DNA from: Legionellaceae bacterium
Lineage (GTDB): Bacteria; Pseudomonadota; Gammaproteobacteria; Legionellales; Legionellaceae
DNA length: 64,000 nucleotides
Direction: 5' to 3'
NCBI GenBank assembly: GCA_018061965.1
Contig: JAGOTG010000009.1
Span: 1-64,000 of the forward strand
In this document: piece after piece, positions 34,238-43,070 of the stretch
Layout of the letters: each line of letters starts with the position of its first letter
Numbering within the stretch: the first letter of the stretch is position 1
Program-made: the position numbers and the translations under genes
Notes under the pieces: generated by a model
Databases searched by the model: none
What the model was told of the DNA's origin: nothing
The model's input: only the letters and a program-made list of their open reading frames with translations

Positions 34238-36259
34238 ATGCGGAAATCGTTGGTTTTGAGCTTAATGATGGCGGCTACAGCTGTAAGTGCTACCGATAAT
34301 GTCAGATTACAGCAAGAGTCGTTACATTTAGATTGGCTCGATACCAGTGTTTCTCCACAGCAGGATTTTTATCAATATGCGAATGGGGGCTGGAAAGCTA
34401 ATAATCCCATTCCTAATGAGTATTCCAGCTGGGGATCTTTTTCTGTATTACAAGAAAAAAACCTGAAAGCTATTCACGCTATGCTGCGAGAGTTGGCACA
34501 GAATAACCAGCTTAAGGCTGGGAGTGTAGAACAGAAAATAGCTGATTTTTATTTTAGTGGTATGAATATAGCGAGTATTGATAAACAAGGTATTGCACCG
34601 TTGAAAGCTGAGTTTGACCGGATTGCATCCATCGATTCATTTTCCGCTTTGGAAGCAGAAATAGCCCATATGCATCAATATGGGATTGATGCCGTATTTG
34701 GATACGGCAGTATGCAAGATTTTAAAGACAGTACCAAAATGATAGGCGCTTTTACTCAGAGTGGTCTCAGTTTACCGGATCGTGATTATTATTTAAAAGC
34801 AGAGAAAAAATTTAAGAAAATTCGCAAAGCCTTTCTACATCACATGCGCGCGATGTTTCAATTAATGGGAGATACGCCTGCACAAGCCGCAGAAGAAGCG
34901 GATATCGTGATGCGGATAGAAACAGAGTTGGCCAGCGGATCGATGACCCAAATTGCACAAAGAGATCCCCATGCTGTGTATCATATGATGACGCTACAAG
35001 AATTGGAAAAAATGAGTCCTCATTTTGATTGGGCACAGTATCTCAAGGTAAATGGTCAAGATTCTCAAGCAAGCATTAATCTCGGGATGCCTGATTTTGT
35101 GGGTACCTTTGATCGCATGTTAACGACCGTGTCGCTTGCGGATTGGAAGGTGTATTTACGCTGGCATTGGGTAGATGCTATGGCGCCTTATCTTTCGCAT
35201 CCATTCATGGAACAAAATTTTAAAATGGCAAAGGTCTTATCTGGCGTTCAATCTTTACCACCACGCTGGAAACAAGTGGTAGGCACTGAATCCAGTGTTT
35301 TAGGTTTTGCTGTGGGTGAAGTCTATGTGAAACAACATTTTTCTGCATCTGCACGACAACAAGTCATCGATATGATTGATCAAATCCGTAAGGTCTTACG
35401 CCGCGATTTGGCAAATTTACAATGGATGACGGAGAAAACGCGTCAGGCAGCGATTAAGAAATTAGATATGATTGAAGAACGGGTTGGCTATCCAGATAAG
35501 TGGTGGGATTATTCTTCCTTAGATATTGACCGTGGTCCTTATGTTTGGAACGTATTGCGTGGGTGTGCATTTTTAGTCAAACGTGATTTGGATAAAATCG
35601 GAAAACCTGTGGATCGCAGTGAATGGGCTATGACGCCACAAGTTGTGAATGCTTATTATGATTCTTCAATGAACAATATTAACATTCCCATGGGGATCCT
35701 TCAGGCACCGTATTTTGATCCGAATGCACCGTTGGCAGTCAATTATGGAGGGATAGGTGTTGTGATCGGGCATGAAATCACTCATGGATTTGATGATCAG
35801 GGCGCTAAATTTGACGGACAGGGTAATTTACACAATTGGTGGACACCTACGGATCTAGAAAAGTTTAAATCCGCTACCCAATGTATTATTAACCAGTATT
35901 CTCAGTATAAAATTGATGACGATATTGCAGTGCAAGGACCGCTAGTGGTAGGAGAAGCCACTGCAGATTTAGGCGGATTAATTTTAGCTTACCGGGCATT
36001 TCATGCTGCAGAAGGGTATCAGACTCAACCTACTATTCATGGGTTTACGCCAGATCAACAGTTCTTTTTAAGTTTTGCGCATATTTGGGCGAATAACATG
36101 CGTCCGGAAAGAGCGCATAGTCTCAATTTTGTCGATCCCCATCCTCCAGCTAAGTATCGGGTCAATGGGACATTGGCAAATAGTCCTGAATTCAAAAACG
36201 TTTTTAGCGTCCCAGAGCAAAGCATGATGACGAATACAACGCCTTGTGTCATTTGGTAG
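34238..36259 (+). CDS. M13 family zinc metallopeptidase (neprilysin/PepO-like), exported
   Basis: A 673-aa protein with a signal peptide (MRKSLVLSLMMAATAVSA). The zinc site GHEITHGFDDQG (His512, Glu513, His516) and GEATADLGG (Glu573 as third ligand) are intact, along with NAYYDSSMNNINIPMGIL and the C-terminal CVIW that M13 enzymes end with. It cleaves oligopeptides in the periplasm or outside. ATG 34238 is chosen, since GAGGGA lies 6 bases upstream and the signal peptide then begins correctly; 22 extra codons upstream are open but unlikely. Confidence 0.95.
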   Translation: MRKSLVLSLMMAATAVSATDNVRLQQESLHLDWLDTSVSPQQDFYQYANGGWKANNPIPNEYSSWGSFSVLQEKNLKAIHAMLRELAQNNQLKAGSVEQKIADFYFSGMNIASIDKQGIAPLKAEFDRIASIDSFSALEAEIAHMHQYGIDAVFGYGSMQDFKDSTKMIGAFTQSGLSLPDRDYYLKAEKKFKKIRKAFLHHMRAMFQLMGDTPAQAAEEADIVMRIETELASGSMTQIAQRDPHAVYHMMTLQELEKMSPHFDWAQYLKVNGQDSQASINLGMPDFVGTFDRMLTTVSLADWKVYLRWHWVDAMAPYLSHPFMEQNFKMAKVLSGVQSLPPRWKQVVGTESSVLGFAVGEVYVKQHFSASARQQVIDMIDQIRKVLRRDLANLQWMTEKTRQAAIKKLDMIEERVGYPDKWWDYSSLDIDRGPYVWNVLRGCAFLVKRDLDKIGKPVDRSEWAMTPQVVNAYYDSSMNNINIPMGILQAPYFDPNAPLAVNYGGIGVVIGHEITHGFDDQGAKFDGQGNLHNWWTPTDLEKFKSATQCIINQYSQYKIDDDIAVQGPLVVGEATADLGGLILAYRAFHAAEGYQTQPTIHGFTPDQQFFLSFAHIWANNMRPERAHSLNFVDPHPPAKYRVNGTLANSPEFKNVFSVPEQSMMTNTTPCVIW

Positions 36260-36286
36260 TATATTATACTATAAAATAATAAGGTA

Positions 36287-36337
36287 TCTCCCCAGCACGT
36301 CATCAAGAAATCAGTAAAGGATGACGTGCTGGGGAGA
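36287..36337. repeat. Perfect 18-bp inverted repeat (GATGACGTGCTGG type)
   Basis: Arms 36287-36304 and 36320-36337 are perfect reverse complements around 15 bases. The arm sequence TCTCCCCAGCACGTCATC shares CAGCACGTCATCC with the right end of the MITE at 34133. It lies just after the M13 peptidase gene and may end its transcript, though no T-run follows. Confidence 0.65.
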
Positions 36338-36375
36338 CATAATATGTTGAAAGACCAAATTATGATGGGTTTAAA

Positions 36376-36762
36376 TTGTACATTTTTGTGATCTGGTTAG
36401 GAATTGCTTACGCAGTAAGTGGCTATGCTGGCACAACGTATATTCAGCATATTATTAAAAATGAAACTCCTTTCGAATTCTATTATATCGTCAGTCCGAC
36501 GACTGAGGTTCCCACAGCTTTTTCATGTCATTGTGCTGGTATGATTGCTCCTGGAGAACAGCAGGTTTGTGATTGTTATAGTCAATTGGAAGTAGTAGAA
36601 CGTCGTTATCGTATGGAGTATATGAAAAATACGTCCCCAAGCTATCGACTGAGCGCAACGCATAGTGCCCAATCAGATGTTGCTATTACCTGGACACTTT
36701 TGTTTGACTCTCATTGGGAATGGCTGAGTGTTAGGGCTACGAACAAAAAAATATTGGAATAA
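36376..36762 (+). CDS. Small exported cysteine-rich protein, possibly with a damaged start
   Basis: A 128-aa frame from a TTG gives a hydrophobic leader (YIFVIWLGIAYAVSGYAG) and a mature part with four clustered cysteines (SCHCAG, VCDCY). The leader lacks the usual basic start. In another frame an ATG at 36344 encodes MLKDQIMMGLNCTFL before a stop at a run of five T; one extra T there would join the two into a normal 29-residue signal peptide. Either a TTG start, a frameshift mutation or a sequencing error. Function unknown. Confidence 0.5.
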   Translation: MYIFVIWLGIAYAVSGYAGTTYIQHIIKNETPFEFYYIVSPTTEVPTAFSCHCAGMIAPGEQQVCDCYSQLEVVERRYRMEYMKNTSPSYRLSATHSAQSDVAITWTLLFDSHWEWLSVRATNKKILE

Positions 36763-36827
36763 TTTTTGCGGATGATATGGCTCTAGAGTCGCATTTATTG
36801 TTAGGTATGATTAGTATTGGATTGACC

Positions 36828-38258
36828 CTAATCAACTCTAAAAGCCTCCACCAATAAGGCATGAAGGTCTTTGGGGTCAGCTTGTCCGCGTGTAAGCTTC
36901 ATGGCTTGGCCCATCAAAAAGGTAAGGATTTTTTGATCTCCTGCTTGGTATTGAGCGATTTGTTTGGGGAACTCTGCAAATAACTGGGTTTTGAGCGCAT
37001 TAGAATCGATGGGTTGGGTTTGATAACCACTGTGAGCAATCAATGTCTCTACAGTTTGGTTTGTTGTGAACAATTGCAATAAAATATCTTTGCCCACTTT
37101 GTCGGAAATACTCCGATTTTCTATATGAGTCAGTAAACTTCCAAAGTGTTCTGGGGTAATTGTTAACGTAGCAAATGATTGGTTAGCATCTTTAAGTGCC
37201 GCGGTCAAAGGTCCCTTTAACCAATTGAGTAGTAATTTACTGGGAGCTTGCGTATATTTTTTACAGGCATCATAGTAGTGAATCAATGCAGGTGAGGATA
37301 ACAAATAGTCTAAATCTTCGGAATGGGTGATGTCATCTTGGTTTTGTAATCGTTCCCGAATTTGACTGGGTAATTCAGGCATTTGGGCCTTTAAATGTTG
37401 TAAAACATGTTCTTCGATAAAAATCGGCAATAAATCTGGATCAGAAAAATAGCGATAATCGTTCACATTCTCTTTGTCACGCATAGCAGCGGTAGTATTG
37501 GTCGCCTCATGAAATAAGCGGGTTTCTTGAATTACCGGTTGCCTGGCCTCCAATAAGCTTGCTTGGCGCTTTTGCTCGAACCCAATGGCTTTTTCAATAA
37601 AGCGATAAGAATTTAGATTTTTTAATTCCACTCGTGTACCCAAAGTTTCTGAGTCCGGTCGTTTGAGCGACAAATTAACATCGCAGCGAAACGAACCTTC
37701 TTGCATATTTCCATCGCAAATATTTAAAAACCGTAATAATTGATTTAACGTTTTTAAATAGGTGACGACATCTGCTGCAGAACGTAAGCAAGGCGCTGTC
37801 ACTATTTCTAGGAGTGGGATACCGGCCCGATTTAAATCGACACTGGTTTCGTACTGAGTGTGTAATAGTTTGCCCGCATCTTCTTCCAAATGTGCATGCG
37901 TGATTTCAACACGTAAGGGGTTGTTCTCTTGGTCCAAAATAGTGATATGACCATCATGAATCAGTGGGCGTCGAAATTGACTGATTTGATAGCCTTTGGG
38001 CAAATCAGGATAAACGTAGTTTTTACGTTCGAAATAAGACAATTGATTAATGTGCGCTTGGATTGCCATAGCAAATTGCAACGCCATATGCAACGCAGCT
38101 TCATTAAATACCGGTAGGGTGCCAGGAAACCCGGCATCAATGATATTGGCTTGTGAGTTGGGGCTTGCTCCAAATAGGGTAGGAGCATTGGAGAACAACT
38201 TGGTTTTGGTATTCAGCTGAGCATGCACTTCGAGTCCAATCACAGTATCCCAAATCAT
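36828..38258 (-). CDS. gatB: Aspartyl/glutamyl-tRNA amidotransferase subunit B
   Basis: A 476-aa GatB. It starts MIWDTVIGLEVHAQLNTKTK and has GFPGTLPVFN, YFERKNYVYPDLPKGYQISQ, GIPLLEIVTAP and EGSFRCDVNLS, followed by a C-terminal YqeY-like tRNA-binding tail. With GatA and GatC it turns Glu-tRNA(Gln) or Asp-tRNA(Asn) into the amide forms. ATG 38258 forms an ATGA overlap with the gatA stop, fixing the start. Confidence 0.97.
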   Translation of the reverse strand: MIWDTVIGLEVHAQLNTKTKLFSNAPTLFGASPNSQANIIDAGFPGTLPVFNEAALHMALQFAMAIQAHINQLSYFERKNYVYPDLPKGYQISQFRRPLIHDGHITILDQENNPLRVEITHAHLEEDAGKLLHTQYETSVDLNRAGIPLLEIVTAPCLRSAADVVTYLKTLNQLLRFLNICDGNMQEGSFRCDVNLSLKRPDSETLGTRVELKNLNSYRFIEKAIGFEQKRQASLLEARQPVIQETRLFHEATNTTAAMRDKENVNDYRYFSDPDLLPIFIEEHVLQHLKAQMPELPSQIRERLQNQDDITHSEDLDYLLSSPALIHYYDACKKYTQAPSKLLLNWLKGPLTAALKDANQSFATLTITPEHFGSLLTHIENRSISDKVGKDILLQLFTTNQTVETLIAHSGYQTQPIDSNALKTQLFAEFPKQIAQYQAGDQKILTFLMGQAMKLTRGQADPKDLHALLVEAFRVD

Positions 38259-39736
38259 GATTTTGCTCCTGGTTGGGCACATGAATACCCTGCAGGAATC
38301 TTGGTGTGCCAATCCGTAAGGGTTTGATACGCGTGTGCAATTTGTAACAGGGTGGCTTCTCCCAAATGCGAGCCCATTAATTGCATCCCAATAGGTAATC
38401 CATTCTGAAAACCAATCGGGACTGAGATGGCAGGTAAGCCGGCTAAATTCGCGGCAACCGTAAAAATGTCAGATAATTGACAAATCAATGGGTTGGCAGC
38501 AGCTGCGCCAATTGGGAAAGCGAGTGAGGGGGTAGTGGGACCAAGTAATACATCTACATAAGATAAAATTTCTTGCAATTCTAAGCTAATCAAATGTCGG
38601 ACTTTTTGCGCTTGGAGATAATGGGTCTCGAATCTTTCAGAAGAAAGAATATAAGTCCCGGTTAAGATTCGCCTTTTGACTTCCGGTCCAAAACCCTCGG
38701 TTCGAGAGTGGGTGATCCAGTCACGGAGGCTAGCGCCCTGTGTGGTGCTACAATGACCGTATCGGATGCCATCGTAACGAGTCAAATTGGAAGATGCCTC
38801 GGCACAAGCCAGTGCATAATAGCAAGAGATCCAGTGGGCATAATGCTCTAAATTGACTTTTACAAAGACTGCGCCTGCGTCTTTGAGCACGCTAATCGCA
38901 TCCCATACTGCATTCTGAATAGGTTCATCCACTTCTGGATGGAAAAAGCACTCGGGCAAGCCAATTCTTAAAGAACGAATGGGATTATTTAAAGTCTCCA
39001 TATAGTTGGGAATTTTGCAAGCAAGTGAGGTGGAGTCCAACTCATCAAATCCCGCAATGGCGGGCAAAATGAAGGCAAGATCTTCTGCACTAGGTGCTAT
39101 TAAACCAATTTGATCAAAACTAGAAGCATATGCAACCAAACCATATCGAGATATCAACCCATAAGTGGGTTTCAGGCCAGTAACGCCACATAGTGCAGCA
39201 GGCTGGCGAATAGAGCCGCCGGTGTCTGAGCCGGTCGTGAAAGGTGCTAGGCGTGCTGCAACTGCGGCGGCAGAACCCCCAGAGGAGCCACCTGGCACTG
39301 AATCAAGCTGCCATGGATTGGAAACAGGACCGAAAAAACTGGTTTCATTGGAAGAACCCATTGCAAATTCGTCGAGATTGGTTTTACCCAACATTACACA
39401 ACCTTCGGCAGCCAACCGTTGGACGACGGTCGCATCATAGGGGGCAGTAAAATTGGCCAACATTTTAGAACCACAGGTGGTTCGTGATACGCGCGTGCAA
39501 ATATTGTCTTTATGCGCTAATGGGATACCTGTTAATGGCGTAGCCAAACCCCGTTGAATACGCTGATCAGCCTGTTTGGCTGAAAGCAGGGCTTGTTCTT
39601 CATCGATACTGATGAATGCATTAAGTGATGTTGCTGCGCGCACGCGTTCTAAATAGTGAGTGCACAATTCTACACTAGAAATTTTTTTATTATGAAGGGC
39701 TTTGCTTAATGCACTTAAACTAAGATGATGTGGCAT
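38255..39736 (-). CDS. gatA: Aspartyl/glutamyl-tRNA amidotransferase subunit A
   Basis: A 493-aa amidase-signature enzyme. LAHKDNICT holds the catalytic Lys, and the Gly/Ser-rich block VPGGSSGGSAAAVAARL with TGSDTGGSIRQPA holds the cis-Ser and nucleophile Ser. It frees ammonia from glutamine or asparagine and passes it to GatB. The long open frame upstream overlaps gatC and is not used; ATG 39736 lies one base past the gatC stop, with AAAGG inside gatC as ribosome site. Confidence 0.97.
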   Translation of the reverse strand: MPHHLSLSALSKALHNKKISSVELCTHYLERVRAATSLNAFISIDEEQALLSAKQADQRIQRGLATPLTGIPLAHKDNICTRVSRTTCGSKMLANFTAPYDATVVQRLAAEGCVMLGKTNLDEFAMGSSNETSFFGPVSNPWQLDSVPGGSSGGSAAAVAARLAPFTTGSDTGGSIRQPAALCGVTGLKPTYGLISRYGLVAYASSFDQIGLIAPSAEDLAFILPAIAGFDELDSTSLACKIPNYMETLNNPIRSLRIGLPECFFHPEVDEPIQNAVWDAISVLKDAGAVFVKVNLEHYAHWISCYYALACAEASSNLTRYDGIRYGHCSTTQGASLRDWITHSRTEGFGPEVKRRILTGTYILSSERFETHYLQAQKVRHLISLELQEILSYVDVLLGPTTPSLAFPIGAAAANPLICQLSDIFTVAANLAGLPAISVPIGFQNGLPIGMQLMGSHLGEATLLQIAHAYQTLTDWHTKIPAGYSCAQPGAKS

Positions 39737-39737
39737 A

Positions 39738-40025
39738 TCACGAGCCTTTGATGATGAGTGGCACCGTATACATATTATCAACAAATGCTGACGCGCTGTG
39801 TGCAAGATCGTCGATATTAGGGAAAATAACGGTACTGTCAGGACGTAAATATTGCGTGACCGAAGTAGGGTGATGCATGGGGGAAACATGGGTAGTATCA
39901 ATAAGTTGTAAATGCTCGATGTTTTCAATGGTTGCTCGGCATTTATCAATTTGATTAGCCACATCTTCTAAATCCAAATAGGCTAAACGTACGATGTGTT
40001 CGAATTGTTGAGTAGTAATAGTCAT
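39738..40025 (-). CDS. gatC: Aspartyl/glutamyl-tRNA amidotransferase subunit C
   Basis: A 95-aa GatC with the family start ITTQQFEHIVRLAYLDLEDV and ending with a LIIKGS tail after the DSTVIFPN region. It stabilises the GatA-GatB pair. First gene of the gatCAB operon, about 70 bases from the divergent DUF1189 gene, so promoters lie back to back in that gap. Confidence 0.95.
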   Translation of the reverse strand: MTITTQQFEHIVRLAYLDLEDVANQIDKCRATIENIEHLQLIDTTHVSPMHHPTSVTQYLRPDSTVIFPNIDDLAHSASAFVDNMYTVPLIIKGS

Positions 40026-40094
40026 GGTGTAATTGTAAATACTCCCTAATTTATAGCATAATGATTTTCCATCCTCAGTTTATGATAATAACGT

Positions 40095-40979
40095 ATGAAA
40101 AATAATAAAACAAACCTTAATGCGATCGATCGCAGAATTTATAAATACTGGCAAGCGCTATACCTCGCATTTTTTTCCAGTCGTTTATATATTGATGTGG
40201 GTAAACGATGGCGGGGATTTGGTTTGATCTACTTTTTGTTGGTGATTGCGCTTGCGGCGATACCGTTGAGTATCAAATCCATCCAGAAGTTCAATGCCTA
40301 TTACAATGAGCAACTCATAGAGCCCATCAAAAAAATTCCAAGTTTTGCAATCCAAGACGGTAAATTAAATTTCGCAAACTTTATGCCTTATTTGATTAAA
40401 AACAATCAGGATAACGTAGTGGTTATTATCGATGAAAAACTCAATTTAACTGAAGTCAGTCATGCTTACCCGCAATGGATGATATTCATTACGATGGACC
40501 GCATGTATATTCGTTTGCCGCATTTATCGTTTATTTCAGATGAGGTGACTCCAATCCTTGCAAATAAAGATTCTAAAGGGGTTGAAATGGAGTCTTTTGC
40601 CGGTATTCAAAATGATTATTTCAGCGGGGATAAATGGGTTGAACATACGAATTTGGCTAGTATAAAACGGTATATGATGCTGTCTATTTACCCATGTATC
40701 ACCATGTTGTTATTTACTTTTTTCGGGTCATTTTTGGGGTTGTTAGCGATATTTGGCAAAGCTCTTTCTTACATTTTTTTCAAATTTAGAATTGGCTTTA
40801 AACAAACTTACCGATTAATGCTCGTATCCTCTGGCTGTGGGATTAGTCTGTTTATTATTAGTTTAAGTTTTGGACGATTGCCCGGGCTGGGTTTTTATTT
40901 AATGGTGCTAATAATCCTATATTTTTTCTATGCTATCTTGAGTTTGAAGCGCGAAAGTAGGAGTATGGTTTTAGCTTGA
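40095..40979 (+). CDS. DUF1189 family membrane protein
   Basis: A 294-aa protein with an N-terminal membrane segment (GFGLIYFLLVIALAAIPLSI), an extracytoplasmic domain of about 130 residues beginning QKFNAYYNEQLIEPIKKIPSF, and three or four C-terminal membrane segments. The IQDGKLNF pattern after the first segment is a DUF1189 hallmark. Function unknown. Divergent from gatCAB. Confidence 0.75.
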   Translation: MKNNKTNLNAIDRRIYKYWQALYLAFFSSRLYIDVGKRWRGFGLIYFLLVIALAAIPLSIKSIQKFNAYYNEQLIEPIKKIPSFAIQDGKLNFANFMPYLIKNNQDNVVVIIDEKLNLTEVSHAYPQWMIFITMDRMYIRLPHLSFISDEVTPILANKDSKGVEMESFAGIQNDYFSGDKWVEHTNLASIKRYMMLSIYPCITMLLFTFFGSFLGLLAIFGKALSYIFFKFRIGFKQTYRLMLVSSGCGISLFIISLSFGRLPGLGFYLMVLIILYFFYAILSLKRESRSMVLA

Positions 40980-40994
40980 GGATTTCACAATTTC

Positions 40995-41135
40995 TTAGAA
41001 GAAACTAATTTCCTTAGCATTGCTAGCAATCGTAGCAAATAGATTTTTTTGAGTTGTGCTAAACGATACGTGCGTTCCTACTTCCCCTAAATTATGCGCG
41101 TCACTTTCGGCAGTAATTAATTTCGCATTATGCAT
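40995..41135 (-). pseudogene. 3' remnant of a PHP-domain protein gene
   Basis: The minus strand has a 46-codon frame with KLITAESDAHNLGEVGTHVS, the C-terminal metal-site block (SDAHxxxxVG) of PHP-domain phosphoesterases of the TrpH kind. A TAA sits directly before its ATG and no matching N-terminal part is seen upstream, so this is a decayed gene end. A strong AAGGAG with an ATG at 41223 and 11 codons in another frame may be what is left of its 5' end, which is a guess. Confidence 0.65.
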
Positions 41136-41676
41136 TTATTATGAATAAAAAGCCCAGTAATTGAGAAGTAGTGAGATAATATGGAATCTATAATTGTTGA
41201 AAATATTCTACTAATGGTGACATTTTTACTCCTTTATAAATAAAGGGTATTTGAGATCACATAATCAGTTTAATTTAAAGTTAATCGTGATCTTGCCAGG
41301 GAAAGCGCATGTGTGTTAAATAAATGCTCGATTAGAATTTAATTTGAAATCAATGACTAATTTACTACGTCCCGCGGCTCGTCCGCGGGATCTAGGAATT
41401 TAGCAAGATCTCTGGATCCCGCGCATAAAGCTCGTGACGTCGGCTACTTGAGTCATTTATAGACACACATGATCTTGCCCTTACTGGCATGCGATAAAGT
41501 TCAGTCAAATGGCCATATAGTGGTACTGCGCGCTATGGAAAGCTGAAATCTGAGCTCGTAGTCCCCTGATTTTAGCCATGGATGTCTAAAATCTTTCGCG
41601 AGGAGGCGAATCTATCTAGCGCACCATTCACGATGACAGAAATCATAGCTTCCCTTAAATTGGACGGTTTATCTGT
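41136..41676. other. Gene-poor region after minE
   Basis: About 540 bases without a convincing gene. It contains a family C repeat (41367-41440) and scattered short inverted segments. An 85-codon plus-strand frame from 41582 runs antisense through minE and is a shadow of it. Confidence 0.5.
41367..41440. repeat. Repeat family C (CGTCCCGCGGC..GTCCGCGGGATC)
   Basis: ACGTCCCGCGGCTCGTCCGC followed by GGGATC at the left and GGATCCCGCGCATAAAGCTC then GTGACGT at the right form imperfect terminal inverted repeats of about 26 bases. Related sequence occurs at 42856 and 55521. Confidence 0.6.
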
Positions 41677-41976
41677 TCAATCTGTCAGTTCTTTTTCATG
41701 TTCTGTTTGCTTATCTGACATTGAGAAATTCAATTCTAAAATGGCACTATCGCCCAAACGTTCCAAATTGACGCTGACTTTTTCGCGGTCTATGGGGATG
41801 TATTTGGCTATGACATTTAAGATTTCTTCTTGCATTTGAGGCAAATCGGTCAGTTTAGGCAAGCAATCAGGGGTATTGCGTTCAGAGCGTTCATGCGAAA
41901 TTATGATTTGCAAACGTTCTTTGGCAACTGATGCGGTTGAGGGCTTTTTTTTGCGTAGGTACTTGAAAATACTCAT
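41677..41976 (-). CDS. minE: Cell division topological specificity factor MinE
   Basis: A 99-aa MinE. The N-terminal membrane helix is MSIFKYLRKKK, the MinD-contact segment is ASVAKERLQIIISHER, and the C-terminal part has EEILNVIAKYIPIDREKVSVNLER. It stimulates MinD ATPase and drives pole-to-pole oscillation. Start overlaps the minD stop as ATGA. The end is somewhat longer than usual, with a polar tail. Confidence 0.96.
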   Translation of the reverse strand: MSIFKYLRKKKPSTASVAKERLQIIISHERSERNTPDCLPKLTDLPQMQEEILNVIAKYIPIDREKVSVNLERLGDSAILELNFSMSDKQTEHEKELTD

Positions 41977-42803
41977 GCTTTTGCGTCCTCCCTATGTTTT
42001 CCAAATAATCGTTGAAAAATATTTTTGCGCTCGACCTGGATAAACCGCATGGGGCGATCTTCTCCCAGAAAACGGGCAATGGCATCTTGATAAGCAACGC
42101 CTGCGTCACTTTCTTCATCCAAAATCACCGGTGTACCCGTGTTAGAAGCTTTGAGGACTGCTTTGGATTCAGGAATGATGCCAATTAAGGGAATGGCCAA
42201 AATGTCTTGTACGTCTTGCACCGACAGCATATCCCCGCGTTCTACGCGTTCAGGATTGTAACGGGTTAAGAGCAGATGTTCTTTAATGGGATCTTTGCCT
42301 TCTAAAGCTCGTTTGGTTTTGCTAGCTAAAATTCCGAGGATCCGATCTGAATCCCGCACTGAGGAGACTTCAGGATTGGTTACGATCACGGCGTGATCTG
42401 CAAAATGCATCGCTAATAAAGCACCAGACTCAATGCCGGCCGGGGAATCGCAAATAATGTATTCAAAGTCTTTAGAAAGTTCTTCCAATATTTTTCCAAC
42501 ACCTTCGATTGTTAAAGCATCTTTGTCACGTGTTTGAGATGCCGGTAAAATATATAGTTTCGGAATACGTTTGTCTTTGATCAGGGTCTGGCGGAGCGTA
42601 GCTTCTCCGTTGATAACATTGATGAAATCATATACAACTCGACGTTCGCATCCCATAATGAGGTCAAGGTTGCGTAGACCGATATCAAAATCAATAACAA
42701 CTGTTTTATGACCTCGCATGGCTAAGCCAGTCGACAATGCCGCTGAAGAGGTCGTTTTGCCAACACCTCCCTTGCCTGAGGTAATTACGATGATCTTAGC
42801 CAA
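41973..42803 (-). CDS. minD: Septum site-determining ATPase MinD
   Basis: A 276-aa deviant Walker ATPase: AKIIVITSGKGGVGKTT at the N-terminus, DFDIGLRNLDLIMGCERRVVYD, CDSPAGIE, and a C-terminal basic amphipathic helix ERKNIFQRLFGK for membrane binding. A TTG start at 42803 is deduced because AGGAG stands 5 bases upstream and the conserved sequence begins there; the frame is open for 17 more codons. minC, usually the gene before minD, is not upstream here. Confidence 0.95.
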   Translation of the reverse strand: MAKIIVITSGKGGVGKTTSSAALSTGLAMRGHKTVVIDFDIGLRNLDLIMGCERRVVYDFINVINGEATLRQTLIKDKRIPKLYILPASQTRDKDALTIEGVGKILEELSKDFEYIICDSPAGIESGALLAMHFADHAVIVTNPEVSSVRDSDRILGILASKTKRALEGKDPIKEHLLLTRYNPERVERGDMLSVQDVQDILAIPLIGIIPESKAVLKASNTGTPVILDEESDAGVAYQDAIARFLGEDRPMRFIQVERKNIFQRLFGKHREDAKA

Positions 42804-42855
42804 GCGAACTCCTATAATTCTTAAAGTAAAAATATAACTGCTCTCTCCCAGCACT

Positions 42856-42932
42856 CCGTCCCGCGGCTTGTCTGCGGTATCTATATCGGATTTAAGCTAG
42901 ATCGCCGAATCCGCCGGCCAAGTTACTGGACG
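42856..42932. repeat. Degenerate copy of repeat family C
   Basis: CCGTCCCGCGGCTTGTCTGC followed by GGTATC resembles the left end of the 41367 element, with a weak right end near GGACGT. It lies in the divergent gap between minD and guaB. Confidence 0.45.
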
Positions 42933-43070
42933 TCAAGATCCTAGAGATGGGAAGAGCAGTTTCGTAAAATTGTTTATTTAGTCTACACGTTATTTGACTG
43001 GTAATTCAATAGATATTTTTTAAGTTTTGAGATAAAATACGCCATCTTAATTTGATCAATAGGTTCATAC

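Noticed and set aside
39165-39450. Overlapping plus-strand frames of 68-91 codons inside gatA
   Set aside because: Antisense shadows of the Gly/Ser-rich amidase-signature region; composition explains them.
41582-41839. An 85-codon plus-strand frame next to minE
   Set aside because: Most of it is antisense to minE and it shows no coding signal of its own.
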